From assembly GCF_017353515.1 (NCBI RefSeq), contig NZ_JAFMPY010000010.1, positions 1-64,000 of the forward strand: a stretch of DNA of 64,000 bases, written 5' to 3'. The notes below the pieces were generated by a model, which did no database searches, had not been told where the DNA came from, and worked only from the letters and a program-made list of their open reading frames with translations. This DNA is from Jiella sonneratiae. Lineage in GTDB: Bacteria; Pseudomonadota; Alphaproteobacteria; Rhizobiales; Rhizobiaceae. Below are positions 8,680-17,613 of the stretch, piece by piece (within the stretch, counting starts at the first letter, position 1; every line of letters begins with the position of its first letter). Made by a program: the position numbers and the translations under genes.

Positions 8680-8734
8680 CGGCTGACTTGGCAATCGTAT
8701 CGCGGCGAGGGATGCTGGATCGCAGCCGAGGCCC

Positions 8735-9802
8735 TCAGACCAAGCTGCTGCCAGTGGCTGCGTCGAATAGACTGGCGCGGGAGGCGTCCGGCACCAGAGC
8801 CATGCGGTCGCCCGGGCCGACGTCGAGGCGATCGCGGCAGACATATGTCAGTTCCGTGCCTTTGCGCCGCAGCTTGACCTGGGTCTCCGAGCCAGCGGGC
8901 TCGACGAGTACGACTTCGGCGACGAGGCCGCCACCCTCGGCCCGCTCGAGGTGCTCGGGACGGATGCCGTAGATCGCCGGCCCCGGCGTCGGTCGCTCGA
9001 GGGCGGCAGGCAGTGCAAGGGCCTCGCCAGTCTCCAGGCGGAAACAAGGCGTGGCTCCGGTCTCGACGCTGCCCTTCAGCATGTTCATCGCAGGGGAGCC
9101 GATGAAGCTGGCGACGAAGAGGTTCGAGGGGCGGTCGTAAAGCTCCAGCGGCTTGCCGATCTGCTCGACACGGCCGCCCTGCATGACGACGATCCGGTCC
9201 GCCATGGTCATCGCCTCGACCTGATCGTGGGTGACGTAGATCATCGTCGTGCCGAGGCGCTGGTGCAGTTCCTTGATCTCGGCCCGCATCGCTACGCGGA
9301 GCTTGGCGTCGAGATTGGACAGCGGCTCGTCGAAAAGAAACACCTGCGGGTCGCGGACGATGGCGCGGCCCATCGCGACGCGCTGCCGCTGGCCGCCGGA
9401 CAGTTCGCGCGGGTAGCGGTCGAGAAGGTCGCCCAGCCCCAGAATTTCGGCGGCGCGATCGACCTTCGCCTTCACCTCCGCCTTGCCCAGCCGGCGCAGG
9501 CGCAACGCGAAGGCCATGTTGTCGCGAACAGTGCGGTGGGGGTAGAGCGCGTAGTTCTGGAAAACCATCGCGATGTCCCGGTTTTTGGCGGCGACGTCGT
9601 TCACCACCCGGTCGCCGATGCGGATCTCCCCGTCGCTGATCTCTTCCAGTCCGGCGATCATCCGCAGCAGGGTCGACTTGCCACAGCCCGAAGGCCCGAC
9701 CAGCGTGACGAATTCTCCGTCCGCGACGCTGAAGTCGATGCCGTGAATCGCCTCATACGCCCCATAGTACTTGCGGGCGCCCGCTATCGTTACGCTTCCC
9801 AT
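8735..9802 (-). CDS. Sugar ABC transporter ATPase, MalK/UgpC type
   Basis: Cytoplasmic ATPase energising the importer encoded at 11293-14316. It is 355 residues, with Walker A GPSGCGKST (36-44), signature LSGGQ (134-138), Walker B VFLFDEP (154-160) and a C-terminal TOBE/MalK regulatory domain with the GIRPEHLE motif. It lies last in the leftward operon, 45 bp after the MaoC gene. Placing MalK at the far end, behind two metabolic enzymes, is common in rhizobial sugar operons. MalK-type ATPases often serve several importers. Confidence 0.92.
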   Translation of the reverse strand: MGSVTIAGARKYYGAYEAIHGIDFSVADGEFVTLVGPSGCGKSTLLRMIAGLEEISDGEIRIGDRVVNDVAAKNRDIAMVFQNYALYPHRTVRDNMAFALRLRRLGKAEVKAKVDRAAEILGLGDLLDRYPRELSGGQRQRVAMGRAIVRDPQVFLFDEPLSNLDAKLRVAMRAEIKELHQRLGTTMIYVTHDQVEAMTMADRIVVMQGGRVEQIGKPLELYDRPSNLFVASFIGSPAMNMLKGSVETGATPCFRLETGEALALPAALERPTPGPAIYGIRPEHLERAEGGGLVAEVVLVEPAGSETQVKLRRKGTELTYVCRDRLDVGPGDRMALVPDASRASLFDAATGSSLV

Positions 9803-9847
9803 TCATTCACTTTCCGTGTAGCCGAACTGCCCCCGGGTTCCGTATCG

Positions 9848-10303
9848 TCAGCCTCTCGCAACCCATTTCAGGATGTGCTGGCCGACCGCCACGACGTCCC
9901 CGGCCTCGTTGACGATCGTCACCTCTGACGTCGCGCGCCGCTTCTCGAGATCGAGCGCGGCAACCCGGTAGGTCACGGTGATCGTGTCGCCGATGAACAC
10001 AGGGGCGACGAAGCGAATGCGATCGTAGCCCAGTGAAACCGGCGATTCCGGCGCATCGATGCGGCCCGCCCTCTCGGCCACGATGGTCGAGGTGGTGGAC
10101 ATGAAGCCGATCAGCATCGCCCCATGCGCCATGCGCCGGCCATAGGCGGTGGAGCGCATCTCGGCCTCGTTGATGTGATTGGGCGAGAAGTCTCCGGTGA
10201 TGCCTGCATAAAGATAGACATCCGACTCGCCGATCGTCTTGCTGAAGCTCGCCTCGTCCCCAATCGCCACGTAGAAATTCGCGCTGTCCGCCGATTGCAT
10301 CAT
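9848..10303 (-). CDS. MaoC-family dehydratase (enoyl-CoA hydratase-like)
   Basis: A 151-residue single hot-dog domain hydratase. The catalytic dyad is visible in ITGDFSPNH (Asp38 and His43), followed by the conserved MAHGAM segment. It should hydrate or dehydrate a short 2-enoyl-CoA. The start at 10303 lies 2 bp after the stop of the aldolase gene; a second ATG follows immediately. Together with the nearby CoA-transferase (15540-16772) it suggests that the imported substrate is activated to a CoA ester, hydrated and cleaved. It is the intact counterpart of the IS-split fragment at 375-485. Confidence 0.85.
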   Translation of the reverse strand: MMQSADSANFYVAIGDEASFSKTIGESDVYLYAGITGDFSPNHINEAEMRSTAYGRRMAHGAMLIGFMSTTSTIVAERAGRIDAPESPVSLGYDRIRFVAPVFIGDTITVTYRVAALDLEKRRATSEVTIVNEAGDVVAVGQHILKWVARG

Positions 10304-10305
10304 GC

Positions 10306-11268
10306 TCACGCCACCTTCGCGTAGGCTGTCTCGGAATTCAGGCCGGCGAGGGTCATCATCTCGCAAATCTTGGCGATCTCGGGATCGGTCAGCTTGACCA
10401 GCGGCGGGCGCACCACGGCCCGCTCCATCCGCCCGAGATACACCAGCGCCTCCTTCATGCGGTTGTGCTGGTCGAACAGCGGCGAGTCGTAGAAGGCTCG
10501 AACGGTCGGGAAAATCCGGTCGTTTATCTCGCGCGCGTGCTCCAGCCGGCCCTCGCTGACGGCGCGGAACAGGGCGACCTGCAGGTTGGCGATGACGCTG
10601 CCGGCGCCGGACAGGATGCCCTGGCAGCCGAGCGCCAGCGAGCCGAGCAGCCAGGTGCTGTGCGTCGTGAGGACGTTGACGGGCCGGTCGAGCGCCGCCA
10701 ACTCACGGATATGGCGCTCGTGCATCTTGCCGTCGCCGTACTGGTCCTTGATGGCCCGGATCTGCGGGTAGCGGTGGCAAAGGTCCAGGAGGGTCTCGAG
10801 CGGATAGGCGAGGCGGGACGCCAGCGGGTACTGGAAGGCGATGATCGGCAGATCGCTGGCCTCGGTGATCCAGCGGAAATGCTCGACGATGCTGGCCGGC
10901 CGCATGGTGCCCTCCAGCCCGAGGATGTCCGGCGGGAACACCAGCAGCGCGTCCGCACCCTCGTCCTGCGCCATCCGGGCCAGCCGGGCCGCCTCCATGC
11001 TGGAGTTGGTGAACACGCCGATCACCGTCGGTACGCGGCTGCCGAGCACCTCCTTGGTCACCGCGACGACGCGGCGCTGTTCGTCGAAGGTCAGCGAAGA
11101 CACCTCACCGGCATGGCCGTTGGCGCAGATCGCCGCAACGCCTTCGACCGAGGCGACGTCTTCGAGGTGCCTGCGATAGCCGCGCTCGTCGACCGACAGG
11201 TCCTCGTTGAACGGGGTGAGACAGGCCGGCATCACGCCGCGCGCCTGGAACTGGTTTGTCTGCGTCAT
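10306..11268 (-). CDS. Dihydrodipicolinate synthase-family aldolase
   Basis: A class I pyruvate-type lyase of 320 residues. The Schiff-base Lys is K174 in RAIKDQYG and the proton-relay Tyr is in the FQYPLA segment (Tyr148 or so). The usual GTTGE phosphate/keto-acid loop is replaced by GHAGE (51-55), which argues against a true lysine-pathway DapA. It more likely cleaves or forms a 2-keto-acid in the catabolism of the compound brought in by the neighbouring importer. It is in one operon with the ABC genes upstream and MaoC downstream. Confidence 0.85.
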   Translation of the reverse strand: MTQTNQFQARGVMPACLTPFNEDLSVDERGYRRHLEDVASVEGVAAICANGHAGEVSSLTFDEQRRVVAVTKEVLGSRVPTVIGVFTNSSMEAARLARMAQDEGADALLVFPPDILGLEGTMRPASIVEHFRWITEASDLPIIAFQYPLASRLAYPLETLLDLCHRYPQIRAIKDQYGDGKMHERHIRELAALDRPVNVLTTHSTWLLGSLALGCQGILSGAGSVIANLQVALFRAVSEGRLEHAREINDRIFPTVRAFYDSPLFDQHNRMKEALVYLGRMERAVVRPPLVKLTDPEIAKICEMMTLAGLNSETAYAKVA

Positions 11269-11292
11269 GGGATGAACCCCCCGTTGCTTTGA

Positions 11293-12108
11293 TCAGCGGC
11301 GGACCCCGGCCATCGAGATGCCCGAGATGATATGCCGTCTGAGGATGAGGAAGATGATGAGGGCCGGCAGCGTCGCCATGAACGAGCCGGCCATCATCAG
11401 GTCGTACTGAATGTCGCCCGCGCCGACGAGAGTCTTCAGTCCTATCGGCAACGTCCTGACGTCGGCACGTTGGAGCGAGATCAGCGACCAGAAGAACTCG
11501 TTCCACGAGAAGATGAAGATGAAGATCGACAGCGCACCGTAGGCCGGTAGCGACACGGGGATGATGACGTGCCACAGGATGCCGAGATGCCCGCAGCCGT
11601 CGATCCGCGCCGCGTCCTCGAGATCGGTCGGGATGTTGATGAAAAACTGCCGCAGCAGGAACAGGCTGACGGGTAGCGCGGCGAGCGGCAGGGCGGCCCC
11701 GAGGAAGGTGTTGAGGAGGCCCAGGTCCTTGACGATGAAGAACAGTGGGATCGAATTGATCTCCCAGGGCACGAACATCGCGAGGATCAGCATCGTAAAG
11801 ACGACGTTGCGGCCGCGCCATTCGAGGCGGGCGAGAGCGTAGGCGGCGAAGGTGGTGACGACGACCGTGATCGCCGTCGCCAGCGCCGCGATCTGGAACG
11901 AGTTCAGCAGCCAGAGGAAGAACGGCTTCTTGGCGAGCAGTTCGCCGAAGTGGGAAAAGGTCACCTCGCTGGGGATCCAGCGTGGCGTGAAGCTCATCAC
12001 CTCGGGCGTCGGTTTGACGGCGGTGACGGCCATCCAGACGACGGGCACGAACCAGACGAGGGCCAGCAGGTAGCACAGCCCGTAGCGGAGATAGCGGCCG
12101 GCACGCAT
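11293..12108 (-). CDS. Carbohydrate ABC permease, MalG type
   Basis: Inner-membrane permease of 271 residues with six hydrophobic segments and the EAA loop (EDAARIDGCGHLGILWHVII) that contacts the ATPase. The ATG at 12108 overlaps the TGA of the MalF-type permease by one base. It forms the pore together with that partner and is powered by the ATPase at 8735-9802. Confidence 0.92.
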   Translation of the reverse strand: MRAGRYLRYGLCYLLALVWFVPVVWMAVTAVKPTPEVMSFTPRWIPSEVTFSHFGELLAKKPFFLWLLNSFQIAALATAITVVVTTFAAYALARLEWRGRNVVFTMLILAMFVPWEINSIPLFFIVKDLGLLNTFLGAALPLAALPVSLFLLRQFFINIPTDLEDAARIDGCGHLGILWHVIIPVSLPAYGALSIFIFIFSWNEFFWSLISLQRADVRTLPIGLKTLVGAGDIQYDLMMAGSFMATLPALIIFLILRRHIISGISMAGVRR

Positions 12109-12992
12109 CAAGACAGCTCCGAGCGGAGGCCGAGCACCCGGAACAGCACCAGACTGACGCCGAATACGATGACGAAGAGGATGAAGCCCACTGCCGCGGC
12201 CTGGCCGAAATTGAAGGATTCGAATGCGGTGCGGTACATGAACAGGGCCATGACCTCGGACGCGGTTCCCGGCCCGCCGTTGGTCATCACCAGAACCTGC
12301 CCCAGCATGCACATGCCGGCAACCAGCGTCAGGATCGCGGCGAACAGGATCGACGGCCGCATGAGCGGCAGGGTGATGAAGAAGAACTGCCGCACAGAGC
12401 CGGCGCCATCGAGGGACGCTGCCTCGTAGAGATCATCGGGAATGGCGTTCAGCCCGGCCCGGAATACGATCATTCGGTAACCGGCCAGCCACCAGGCCGA
12501 TACGACGGCGATGGTCGGCAGGACGATCATCGGGCTGTTGAGGAAATTCGGCGGGTCCACTCCCACGACGCGGAGGTAATACGGGACGATTCCGACGTCT
12601 GGATCCAGCAGGAATCTCCAGAGGATGCCGACGACCGAGACGTTGAGGAGATAGGGAAAGAACAGCGCGGCCTCCACGGCGGCGCCGCCCGGCAACTGGC
12701 CGCGGCGCAGAAGCAGCGCAAACACGAGGCCGACGAGCAGGATCAGCGGGATCGCCCAGGCCGCGTAGATCAGCGTGTTCCAGAGTGCCCCGACGAAACG
12801 CGGATTGCGAAACAGGTCGCCGTAGTTCTGGAACCCGATGAACTTGGAGGTGCCGATCGGGTTCCATTTGTGCAAGCTGATGAAGAAGCCGTAGACGATC
12901 GGCACGAAGGCGAAGATGCCCCAGAGCACCAGGTAGGGCAAAAGAAACAGCAGTGCGATCGCCCCGTTTCGGTTCCGCTTCGATTTCGGCAT
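12108..12992 (-). CDS. Carbohydrate ABC permease, MalF/UgpA type
   Basis: A 294-residue inner-membrane permease with six predicted helices and the EAA motif (YEAASLDGAGSVRQFFFITL). It is the short, MalF-like partner without the large periplasmic loop of E. coli MalF. It follows the binding-protein gene after a 61-bp gap that contains a strong hairpin (13018-13044). Confidence 0.92.
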   Translation of the reverse strand: MPKSKRNRNGAIALLFLLPYLVLWGIFAFVPIVYGFFISLHKWNPIGTSKFIGFQNYGDLFRNPRFVGALWNTLIYAAWAIPLILLVGLVFALLLRRGQLPGGAAVEAALFFPYLLNVSVVGILWRFLLDPDVGIVPYYLRVVGVDPPNFLNSPMIVLPTIAVVSAWWLAGYRMIVFRAGLNAIPDDLYEAASLDGAGSVRQFFFITLPLMRPSILFAAILTLVAGMCMLGQVLVMTNGGPGTASEVMALFMYRTAFESFNFGQAAAVGFILFVIVFGVSLVLFRVLGLRSELS

Positions 12993-13017
12993 CGTCTTCG
13001 GCGGCCTTCATGTTCGG

Positions 13018-13044
13018 CGAGAAGGCCCGTGTTGGGCCTCCTCG
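13018..13044 (-). terminator. Intercistronic hairpin after the solute-binding protein gene
   Basis: On the minus strand CGAGGAGGCCC pairs with GGGCCTTCTCG around AACAC, with a single G-T mismatch. It separates the binding-protein gene from the permease genes and lacks a U-tract, like the hairpins after the binding proteins at 3286 and 45931. Confidence 0.55.
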
Positions 13045-13053
13045 AAATCTCTC

Positions 13054-14316
13054 TCAGGATTCAAGCGCTCGATTGGCAGCATCCTCGGCACGCGCAAGAG
13101 CGTCCTTGACGCTCATCGTGCCGTTGTAGGCCTCTTGAGTGAAAGGCTCGACGGCGGTATCGACGTCGGTGATCTTCGGATGCCTGGGTTCGGCTCGGAT
13201 GACCCCGTCCGCCGCGGCCTTGGAGAAAACGTGCAACGTCTTTTCCCAAGTGCGAGACTTCTTCAGCTCGGGATCGCTCAGTGCGGCATTCCAGAGGGGG
13301 ACGGCGCCCCCCATCTCCCCCCACATCGAGTAATGGGGCGTGAACGCCTTGAGGAATTCTGCCGTCCTTTGCAGCGCGGCCTCCTCGTCGCTGGACTGCT
13401 TCGGCAGGACCAGCAGATGATAGCCGCCCCACGCCACCTGGTCTTCGAAAAACGCCGGCGGCATCGAGCACCCGTAGTTGATCTTCGCATTCTCGACAGT
13501 GAGGTAGAACCAGGTGCCGTTTTGAAGAATGCCGAGTTCGCCGGCCAGAAACTGGTTGATGCCGTCCGTGCCGGGCTTGTTCCAGCCCCGCTTTTGAACC
13601 ACATCGACCAGATATTGGAGGCTCTCGACTCCGCGGTCGTCGTTGAAGGCTGCCTTCCCGTCCTTCAGATATTCGCCCTTCGCGCTCCACAGGAGAGCCA
13701 TCCAAGCCCGACGGATGTAGCGAGTGGCACCGCTGAGTGCCGGGTGATAGGCGACCTTGCCGATCTTCGTGATCGCATCGCAGGCATGTTCGAACTCTTC
13801 GCGGGTCTGCGGAAAACGCTCGGGATCGAGACCTGCCTCCTTGAAAATATCCTTGTTGTAGTAAAGCCCGAAGCCGTTCTGGTCGAGCGGCAGCCCCAAT
13901 GACTTTCCGCCGACCTTGGTGGTGTCCCACTGTGCGAAGTCGTCCGGCTTGACGCCCATCAGGTCGAGAATATTGCCGGCGGGCGTATCCTCGACGTCAT
14001 AGAGGACGTCGGCGACCGACTCGTATCGGAAGTCGTCCACCACGCCCAACTGCGGCGCTTCGCCGGCGACGACGGAATTGTAGAGCTGAGCATAGTATTC
14101 TGTCCAGGAACCCTGCGTCAGATCGATGTTGAGACTTGGGTTTTCATCCCTGATTTTCTTGACGATTGCGTCCATCGCGTCGGCGTCGCCGCCGTGGAAC
14201 AAGGTATTGAACCAGAACTTCCCGTCGGCCGCAGCCGACGTTCCGGGAAACGAAAGCCCTCCGGCGCCGACAAGCCCGAGCGCAAGCGAAGATTGCATGA
14301 AATTTCTGCGGTCCAT
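13054..14316 (-). CDS. Extracellular solute-binding protein (family 1) of a sugar ABC importer
   Basis: Periplasmic receptor of 420 residues. The chosen start (14316) puts a Tat-like signal, DRRNFMQSSLALGLVGAGG, at the N terminus and a GAGGGAGGA ribosome binding site upstream. The mature protein shows the MalE-like fold with the conserved GLPLDQNGFGLYYNKDIFKE region. It is the first gene of the leftward operon SBP-MalF-MalG-aldolase-MaoC-MalK. Its promoter carries a LacI-type operator overlapping the -10 box. Confidence 0.9.
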   Translation of the reverse strand: MDRRNFMQSSLALGLVGAGGLSFPGTSAAADGKFWFNTLFHGGDADAMDAIVKKIRDENPSLNIDLTQGSWTEYYAQLYNSVVAGEAPQLGVVDDFRYESVADVLYDVEDTPAGNILDLMGVKPDDFAQWDTTKVGGKSLGLPLDQNGFGLYYNKDIFKEAGLDPERFPQTREEFEHACDAITKIGKVAYHPALSGATRYIRRAWMALLWSAKGEYLKDGKAAFNDDRGVESLQYLVDVVQKRGWNKPGTDGINQFLAGELGILQNGTWFYLTVENAKINYGCSMPPAFFEDQVAWGGYHLLVLPKQSSDEEAALQRTAEFLKAFTPHYSMWGEMGGAVPLWNAALSDPELKKSRTWEKTLHVFSKAAADGVIRAEPRHPKITDVDTAVEPFTQEAYNGTMSVKDALARAEDAANRALES

Positions 14317-14345
14317 ACGAGTCCTCCCTCGGTAATGGCACACTG

Positions 14346-14363
14346 GATGTAATCCATTACATC
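14346..14363. promoter_or_regulatory. LacI-type operator 1
   Basis: GATGTAATCCATTACATC has two perfect 8-bp arms around CC. It overlaps the -10 (TTACAT, 14347-14352 on the minus strand) of a promoter whose -35, TTGACA, lies at 14369-14374 with 16-bp spacing. Binding would block transcription of the importer operon. The site is shared with 17551-17566. Confidence 0.75.
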
Positions 14364-14374
14364 GGTGCTGTCAA
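14347..14374 (-). promoter_or_regulatory. Sigma-70-type promoter of the importer operon
   Basis: Reading leftward: TTGACA (14374-14369), 16 bp, then TTACAT (14352-14347), about 30 bp before the start codon at 14316. The operator lies across the -10. Confidence 0.55.
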
Positions 14375-14414
14375 ATCGGGCTCACGCTTGAAGTGATGCG
14401 GTGGGAACGTCTAA

Positions 14415-15536
14415 ATGGATCGCAATGCGACGAGGCGGGACGTCAGTGCCGCAGGGCCCAGGCGGACGATATCATTGCCAGCGAAAGACAAGTCCATCAG
14501 GCCTGCTCGGCGCAGCAGCGTCACCTCCAGCGCTGCGACGGTCCGCGACGTCGCGAACTTGGCACAGGTTTCGACGGCGACGGTGTCGCGGACGTTGAAT
14601 GCGCCGGATCTCGTACGGCCCGAGGTCAGGGAGCGGGTCAGCAACGCGATCCAGAAACTCGGATACATCCCGAACGATTCTGCGCGCGCCCTGCGCCAAA
14701 ACCAGACTCGCTTCATCGGTGTCGTCGTCCCGACGCTCAGCTATGCGCTCTATGCGGATTTCTATGCAGCGGTCGAGGAGCAGCTTTCCGCTCTGGGGTA
14801 CTTTCCGGTGCTCAGCACGACCGACTACGACCTTGACGTCGAAGCCGAGCAGATAACCCGTCTGTCCCGGCAAGGGGCACAAGGACTGATCCTGGTCGGC
14901 CGCGTCCGCAGCAGCCGGGCGGCGTCCTATCTGGCCGCGACCGGCCTGCCGTTCGTCAGCACCTATGCCACCGATCCGCTGGGACGGGATGGGACCATCG
15001 GGTTCGACAACGAGGCGGCGATCAACGAGGTCGTCAACCACCTGGCTTCGCTCGGGCATCGCCGGATCGCCATGCTGTCGGGCTTGCGCTCCAATCTCAA
15101 CGACCGGGCCATCGGCCGCGCGAACGGCTTCATTTCGGCGGTTCGAAAGCACGGCATCGCCTCGCCGGACTGGATTTTCGAAGGCCCCTACACCATCGAG
15201 AGCGGGCGTCGGGCATTGTGCGCGCTTCTGGATCGCGGAATCGACGCAACGGCCATCGTCTGCGGCAGCGACATGCTTGCGATCGGCGGGCTTCAGGAAT
15301 GCAAGGCGCGAGGTATCCGGGTTCCGCGGGACCTGTCCATCGTGGGTTTCGACGACCTCGAGATCGCCGCGCACATCGACCCGCCGCTGACGACGGTGGC
15401 GGTGCCGTCGCGCGAGCAGGGCCGGCTTGCCGCGCAGGCGATCGTCGATCTCTGCAACGGGCGGCAATGCCCTCCGAACGCGGTTCTGCCGACGCATATG
15501 GTGGTCCGCGAGACGACGGCCGGACCGGGAGGCTGA
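14415..15536 (+). CDS. LacI-family transcriptional repressor
   Basis: A 373-residue regulator. After a 41-residue N-terminal extension comes the LacI helix-turn-helix (ATVRDVANLAQVSTATVSRT), the hinge helix (NDSARALRQNQ) and a periplasmic-binding-like effector domain. ATG 14415 is the only start ahead of the HTH, so the extension is probably real. It sits between two leftward operons that each carry a TGTAATnnATTACA palindrome, so it very likely controls both. The effector is probably the imported sugar acid or an intermediate. Confidence 0.9.
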   Translation: MDRNATRRDVSAAGPRRTISLPAKDKSIRPARRSSVTSSAATVRDVANLAQVSTATVSRTLNAPDLVRPEVRERVSNAIQKLGYIPNDSARALRQNQTRFIGVVVPTLSYALYADFYAAVEEQLSALGYFPVLSTTDYDLDVEAEQITRLSRQGAQGLILVGRVRSSRAASYLAATGLPFVSTYATDPLGRDGTIGFDNEAAINEVVNHLASLGHRRIAMLSGLRSNLNDRAIGRANGFISAVRKHGIASPDWIFEGPYTIESGRRALCALLDRGIDATAIVCGSDMLAIGGLQECKARGIRVPRDLSIVGFDDLEIAAHIDPPLTTVAVPSREQGRLAAQAIVDLCNGRQCPPNAVLPTHMVVRETTAGPGG

Positions 15537-15539
15537 GCC

Positions 15540-16772
15540 TCAGGTCCGGTTGTGCGCGTAGCCGACCGGGGCACGCTTGACCTCGGGCACGCCGACCACT
15601 TCGTCCGCGATGAGCTTCCCGATCTCGTCCTCGGTCAGGCCGAGCCCGCGCAGGATGTCGCGCGACTGCGCTCCCAATGGCTGCGGTGCCAGCCGCACCG
15701 CCGGACGTTCGCCGTCATAGCTGACCGGGTGCGCCACAAGCTTCACCGTCGCCGAAGTCGCAGCATTCGGCACGGCCATGATATGCCCGTTATGCTGCAC
15801 CTGCGGATCGGCCTCCAGCTTCTCGTAGTCGTTCACCGGCATGTTCCAGACGTGATGCGCGGTCAGCCTTTCCTGCAGCTCCGCGACCGTGAACTTGCGC
15901 GTTCCGCGCGCCGTCAGCGAAGAAATCTCGTCCCGGCGCGGGAAATTCTCCTCGTCGGGAATTGTCGCCAGCTCGGGCGTATCCAAAGCCGCACCAAGCT
16001 CGCGGTTGCTGCAAAGCGAGATCGCGATGTCGCCGTCACGGGCTGGATAGATGCCGTAAGGCCCCTGCATCGGCCATCCGGACACATGTCCGGGCTGACG
16101 GATATCAGTCGGACGGCTGCCGTTCAGATAGGCGGTGAGGCTTTCTGTCTGAAGATCGAGCGCCGCCGCCAGCAGGCTCACGTCCACCCGGGAGCCCTGT
16201 CCGCTGCGCCGGGCCCTGTGCAGCGCCGCGAGCACGCCGACGGCAAGAAGCGCGGCGCCGTGATGATCGACCGCCGACACGCCGACGGCGCGCGCCCCGC
16301 CTTCGACGGTCCCGGTCACGGCCGCAAGCCCGGACAGCGCCTGGACCAGAAGATCCTGCCCCGGCAGGTCCTTGTATGGGCCATCCGGCCCGTAGCCCGA
16401 GGCGGACGCATAGACCACGCCGGGATTCATCGCTCTGACATCCTCGTAGCCAAGTCCGAGACGGTCCATCACGCCGGGCCGGAAGTTCTCCATCACCACG
16501 TCGGCGGTGCACACAAGGCGGCGCGCGATGTCCTTGCCCTTAGGATTGCGCAGGTCGAGCGCGAGGCTCCGCTTGTTGCGGTTCGCGGCGGCGAACAGCA
16601 TCGACTCGCCGTCGACATAGGTATTGTTGGGACTCCATTTGCGCTGGAACGCGCCGTCCAGCGCTTCGATGGCGATCACGTCCGCGCCCAGGTCCGCGAG
16701 GATCTGCGCGCCGAGCGGCCCCATCAGGAAGTGATTGAAGCTGACAATGGTCACGTCATCGAGCATCGGCAT
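15540..16772 (-). CDS. Family III CoA-transferase (CaiB/BaiF)
   Basis: Transfers CoA between carboxylic acids. The 410-residue length is normal for the family. The catalytic Asp is visible as D140 in DLPGQD, ahead of LLVQALSG, and the nucleotide-binding ENFRPG lies at 95-100. The gene starts 10 bp after the SDR gene and ends 3 bp from the convergent lacI. It would activate a product of the imported compound for the MaoC hydratase at 9848-10303. Its damaged paralogue lies at 491-1486. Confidence 0.88.
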   Translation of the reverse strand: MPMLDDVTIVSFNHFLMGPLGAQILADLGADVIAIEALDGAFQRKWSPNNTYVDGESMLFAAANRNKRSLALDLRNPKGKDIARRLVCTADVVMENFRPGVMDRLGLGYEDVRAMNPGVVYASASGYGPDGPYKDLPGQDLLVQALSGLAAVTGTVEGGARAVGVSAVDHHGAALLAVGVLAALHRARRSGQGSRVDVSLLAAALDLQTESLTAYLNGSRPTDIRQPGHVSGWPMQGPYGIYPARDGDIAISLCSNRELGAALDTPELATIPDEENFPRRDEISSLTARGTRKFTVAELQERLTAHHVWNMPVNDYEKLEADPQVQHNGHIMAVPNAATSATVKLVAHPVSYDGERPAVRLAPQPLGAQSRDILRGLGLTEDEIGKLIADEVVGVPEVKRAPVGYAHNRT

Positions 16773-16782
16773 GTCGGATTCC

Positions 16783-17535
16783 TCAATTCATCCAGAGACC
16801 GCCGGTTACGTTCACCGCTTGGCCGGTCATGTAGTCGGCGTCGCTGGAAAGCAGGAACAGGATGACGCCGGCGACGTCTTCCGGCTCGCCCAAGCGGCCC
16901 ATCGGAATGGTGTCGATCCGCGCCCGTGCCGGGAGCAGGCCGCGCTGCTCTGACTGAAGGTCAGCCTCCTCGCGCATGCGCGTATGATCGATCGCCCCGG
17001 GGCAGACGGCGTTCACGCAGATACCTTGGGCCGCCACTTCTTTGGCGAGACTCTGGGTAAGGCCGATCATGCCGAATTTGGAGGCGGAGTAGGGGCCGTG
17101 TCCGGCCATTCCCGATTTCGCCAGCCAGGAAGCGACGTTGACGATCTTGCCGGATCCGCGGCCGGCCATGTGCCTAACGACCTCGCGGCACATCAGAAAG
17201 GTGCCATCGAGATTGACGCTCATGATCCGCCGCCAGTCGGCGAAACTGCAATCCGCGATGCGATCCAGATGGTCGATGCCAGCCGAATTCACCAGGCCGG
17301 CAATCGGCCCTACCTCGTCGACGGTGCGGCGCACGGCCGACTGCACCTGGCCTTCGTCGGCGATGTCGATCTCGATCGTTAGACGAAGATCCCCGCCCAA
17401 TGCGCCAGCCTCGCGCAGACGGGCAAGGCCGGCAGCGTCCCGGTCGAAAGCGGCAACCGTCTTTCCTTCGCGCAGCAGGCGCTCCGCGGTCGCGCGTCCG
17501 ATGCCCGAGGCTGCCCCAGTCACGATAATCGTCAT
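16783..17535 (-). CDS. Short-chain dehydrogenase/reductase (SDR)
   Basis: NAD(P)-dependent oxidoreductase of 250 residues with the classical SDR layout: TGAASGIG cofactor loop (6-13), NSAG at about 83-86, catalytic Ser136, Tyr149 and Lys153 (YSASK). The C terminus ends TGGLWMN. It heads a two-gene operon with the CoA-transferase and has a perfect LacI-type operator 16 bp upstream of its start. It probably oxidises a hydroxyl group of the substrate before or after CoA activation. Confidence 0.88.
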   Translation of the reverse strand: MTIIVTGAASGIGRATAERLLREGKTVAAFDRDAAGLARLREAGALGGDLRLTIEIDIADEGQVQSAVRRTVDEVGPIAGLVNSAGIDHLDRIADCSFADWRRIMSVNLDGTFLMCREVVRHMAGRGSGKIVNVASWLAKSGMAGHGPYSASKFGMIGLTQSLAKEVAAQGICVNAVCPGAIDHTRMREEADLQSEQRGLLPARARIDTIPMGRLGEPEDVAGVILFLLSSDADYMTGQAVNVTGGLWMN

Positions 17536-17550
17536 TTGGCCCCCTGTGTG

Positions 17551-17566
17551 ATGTAATGCATTACAT
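17551..17566. promoter_or_regulatory. LacI-type operator 2 (perfect palindrome)
   Basis: ATGTAATGCATTACAT is fully self-complementary over 16 bp and matches operator 1 outside the central two bases. A -35-like TTGACG lies at 17581-17586 on the minus strand, so the operator covers the -10 region of the SDR/CoA-transferase promoter. Confidence 0.75.
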
Positions 17567-17613
17567 AGAGGCGAAAATCACGTCAAGGGGCCGCGGAACG
17601 CTCCGCAGGCCTG

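Noticed and set aside
8680-8734. A terminator between the convergent SorC and MalK genes
   Set aside because: The 55-bp gap contains no convincing hairpin with a U-tract.
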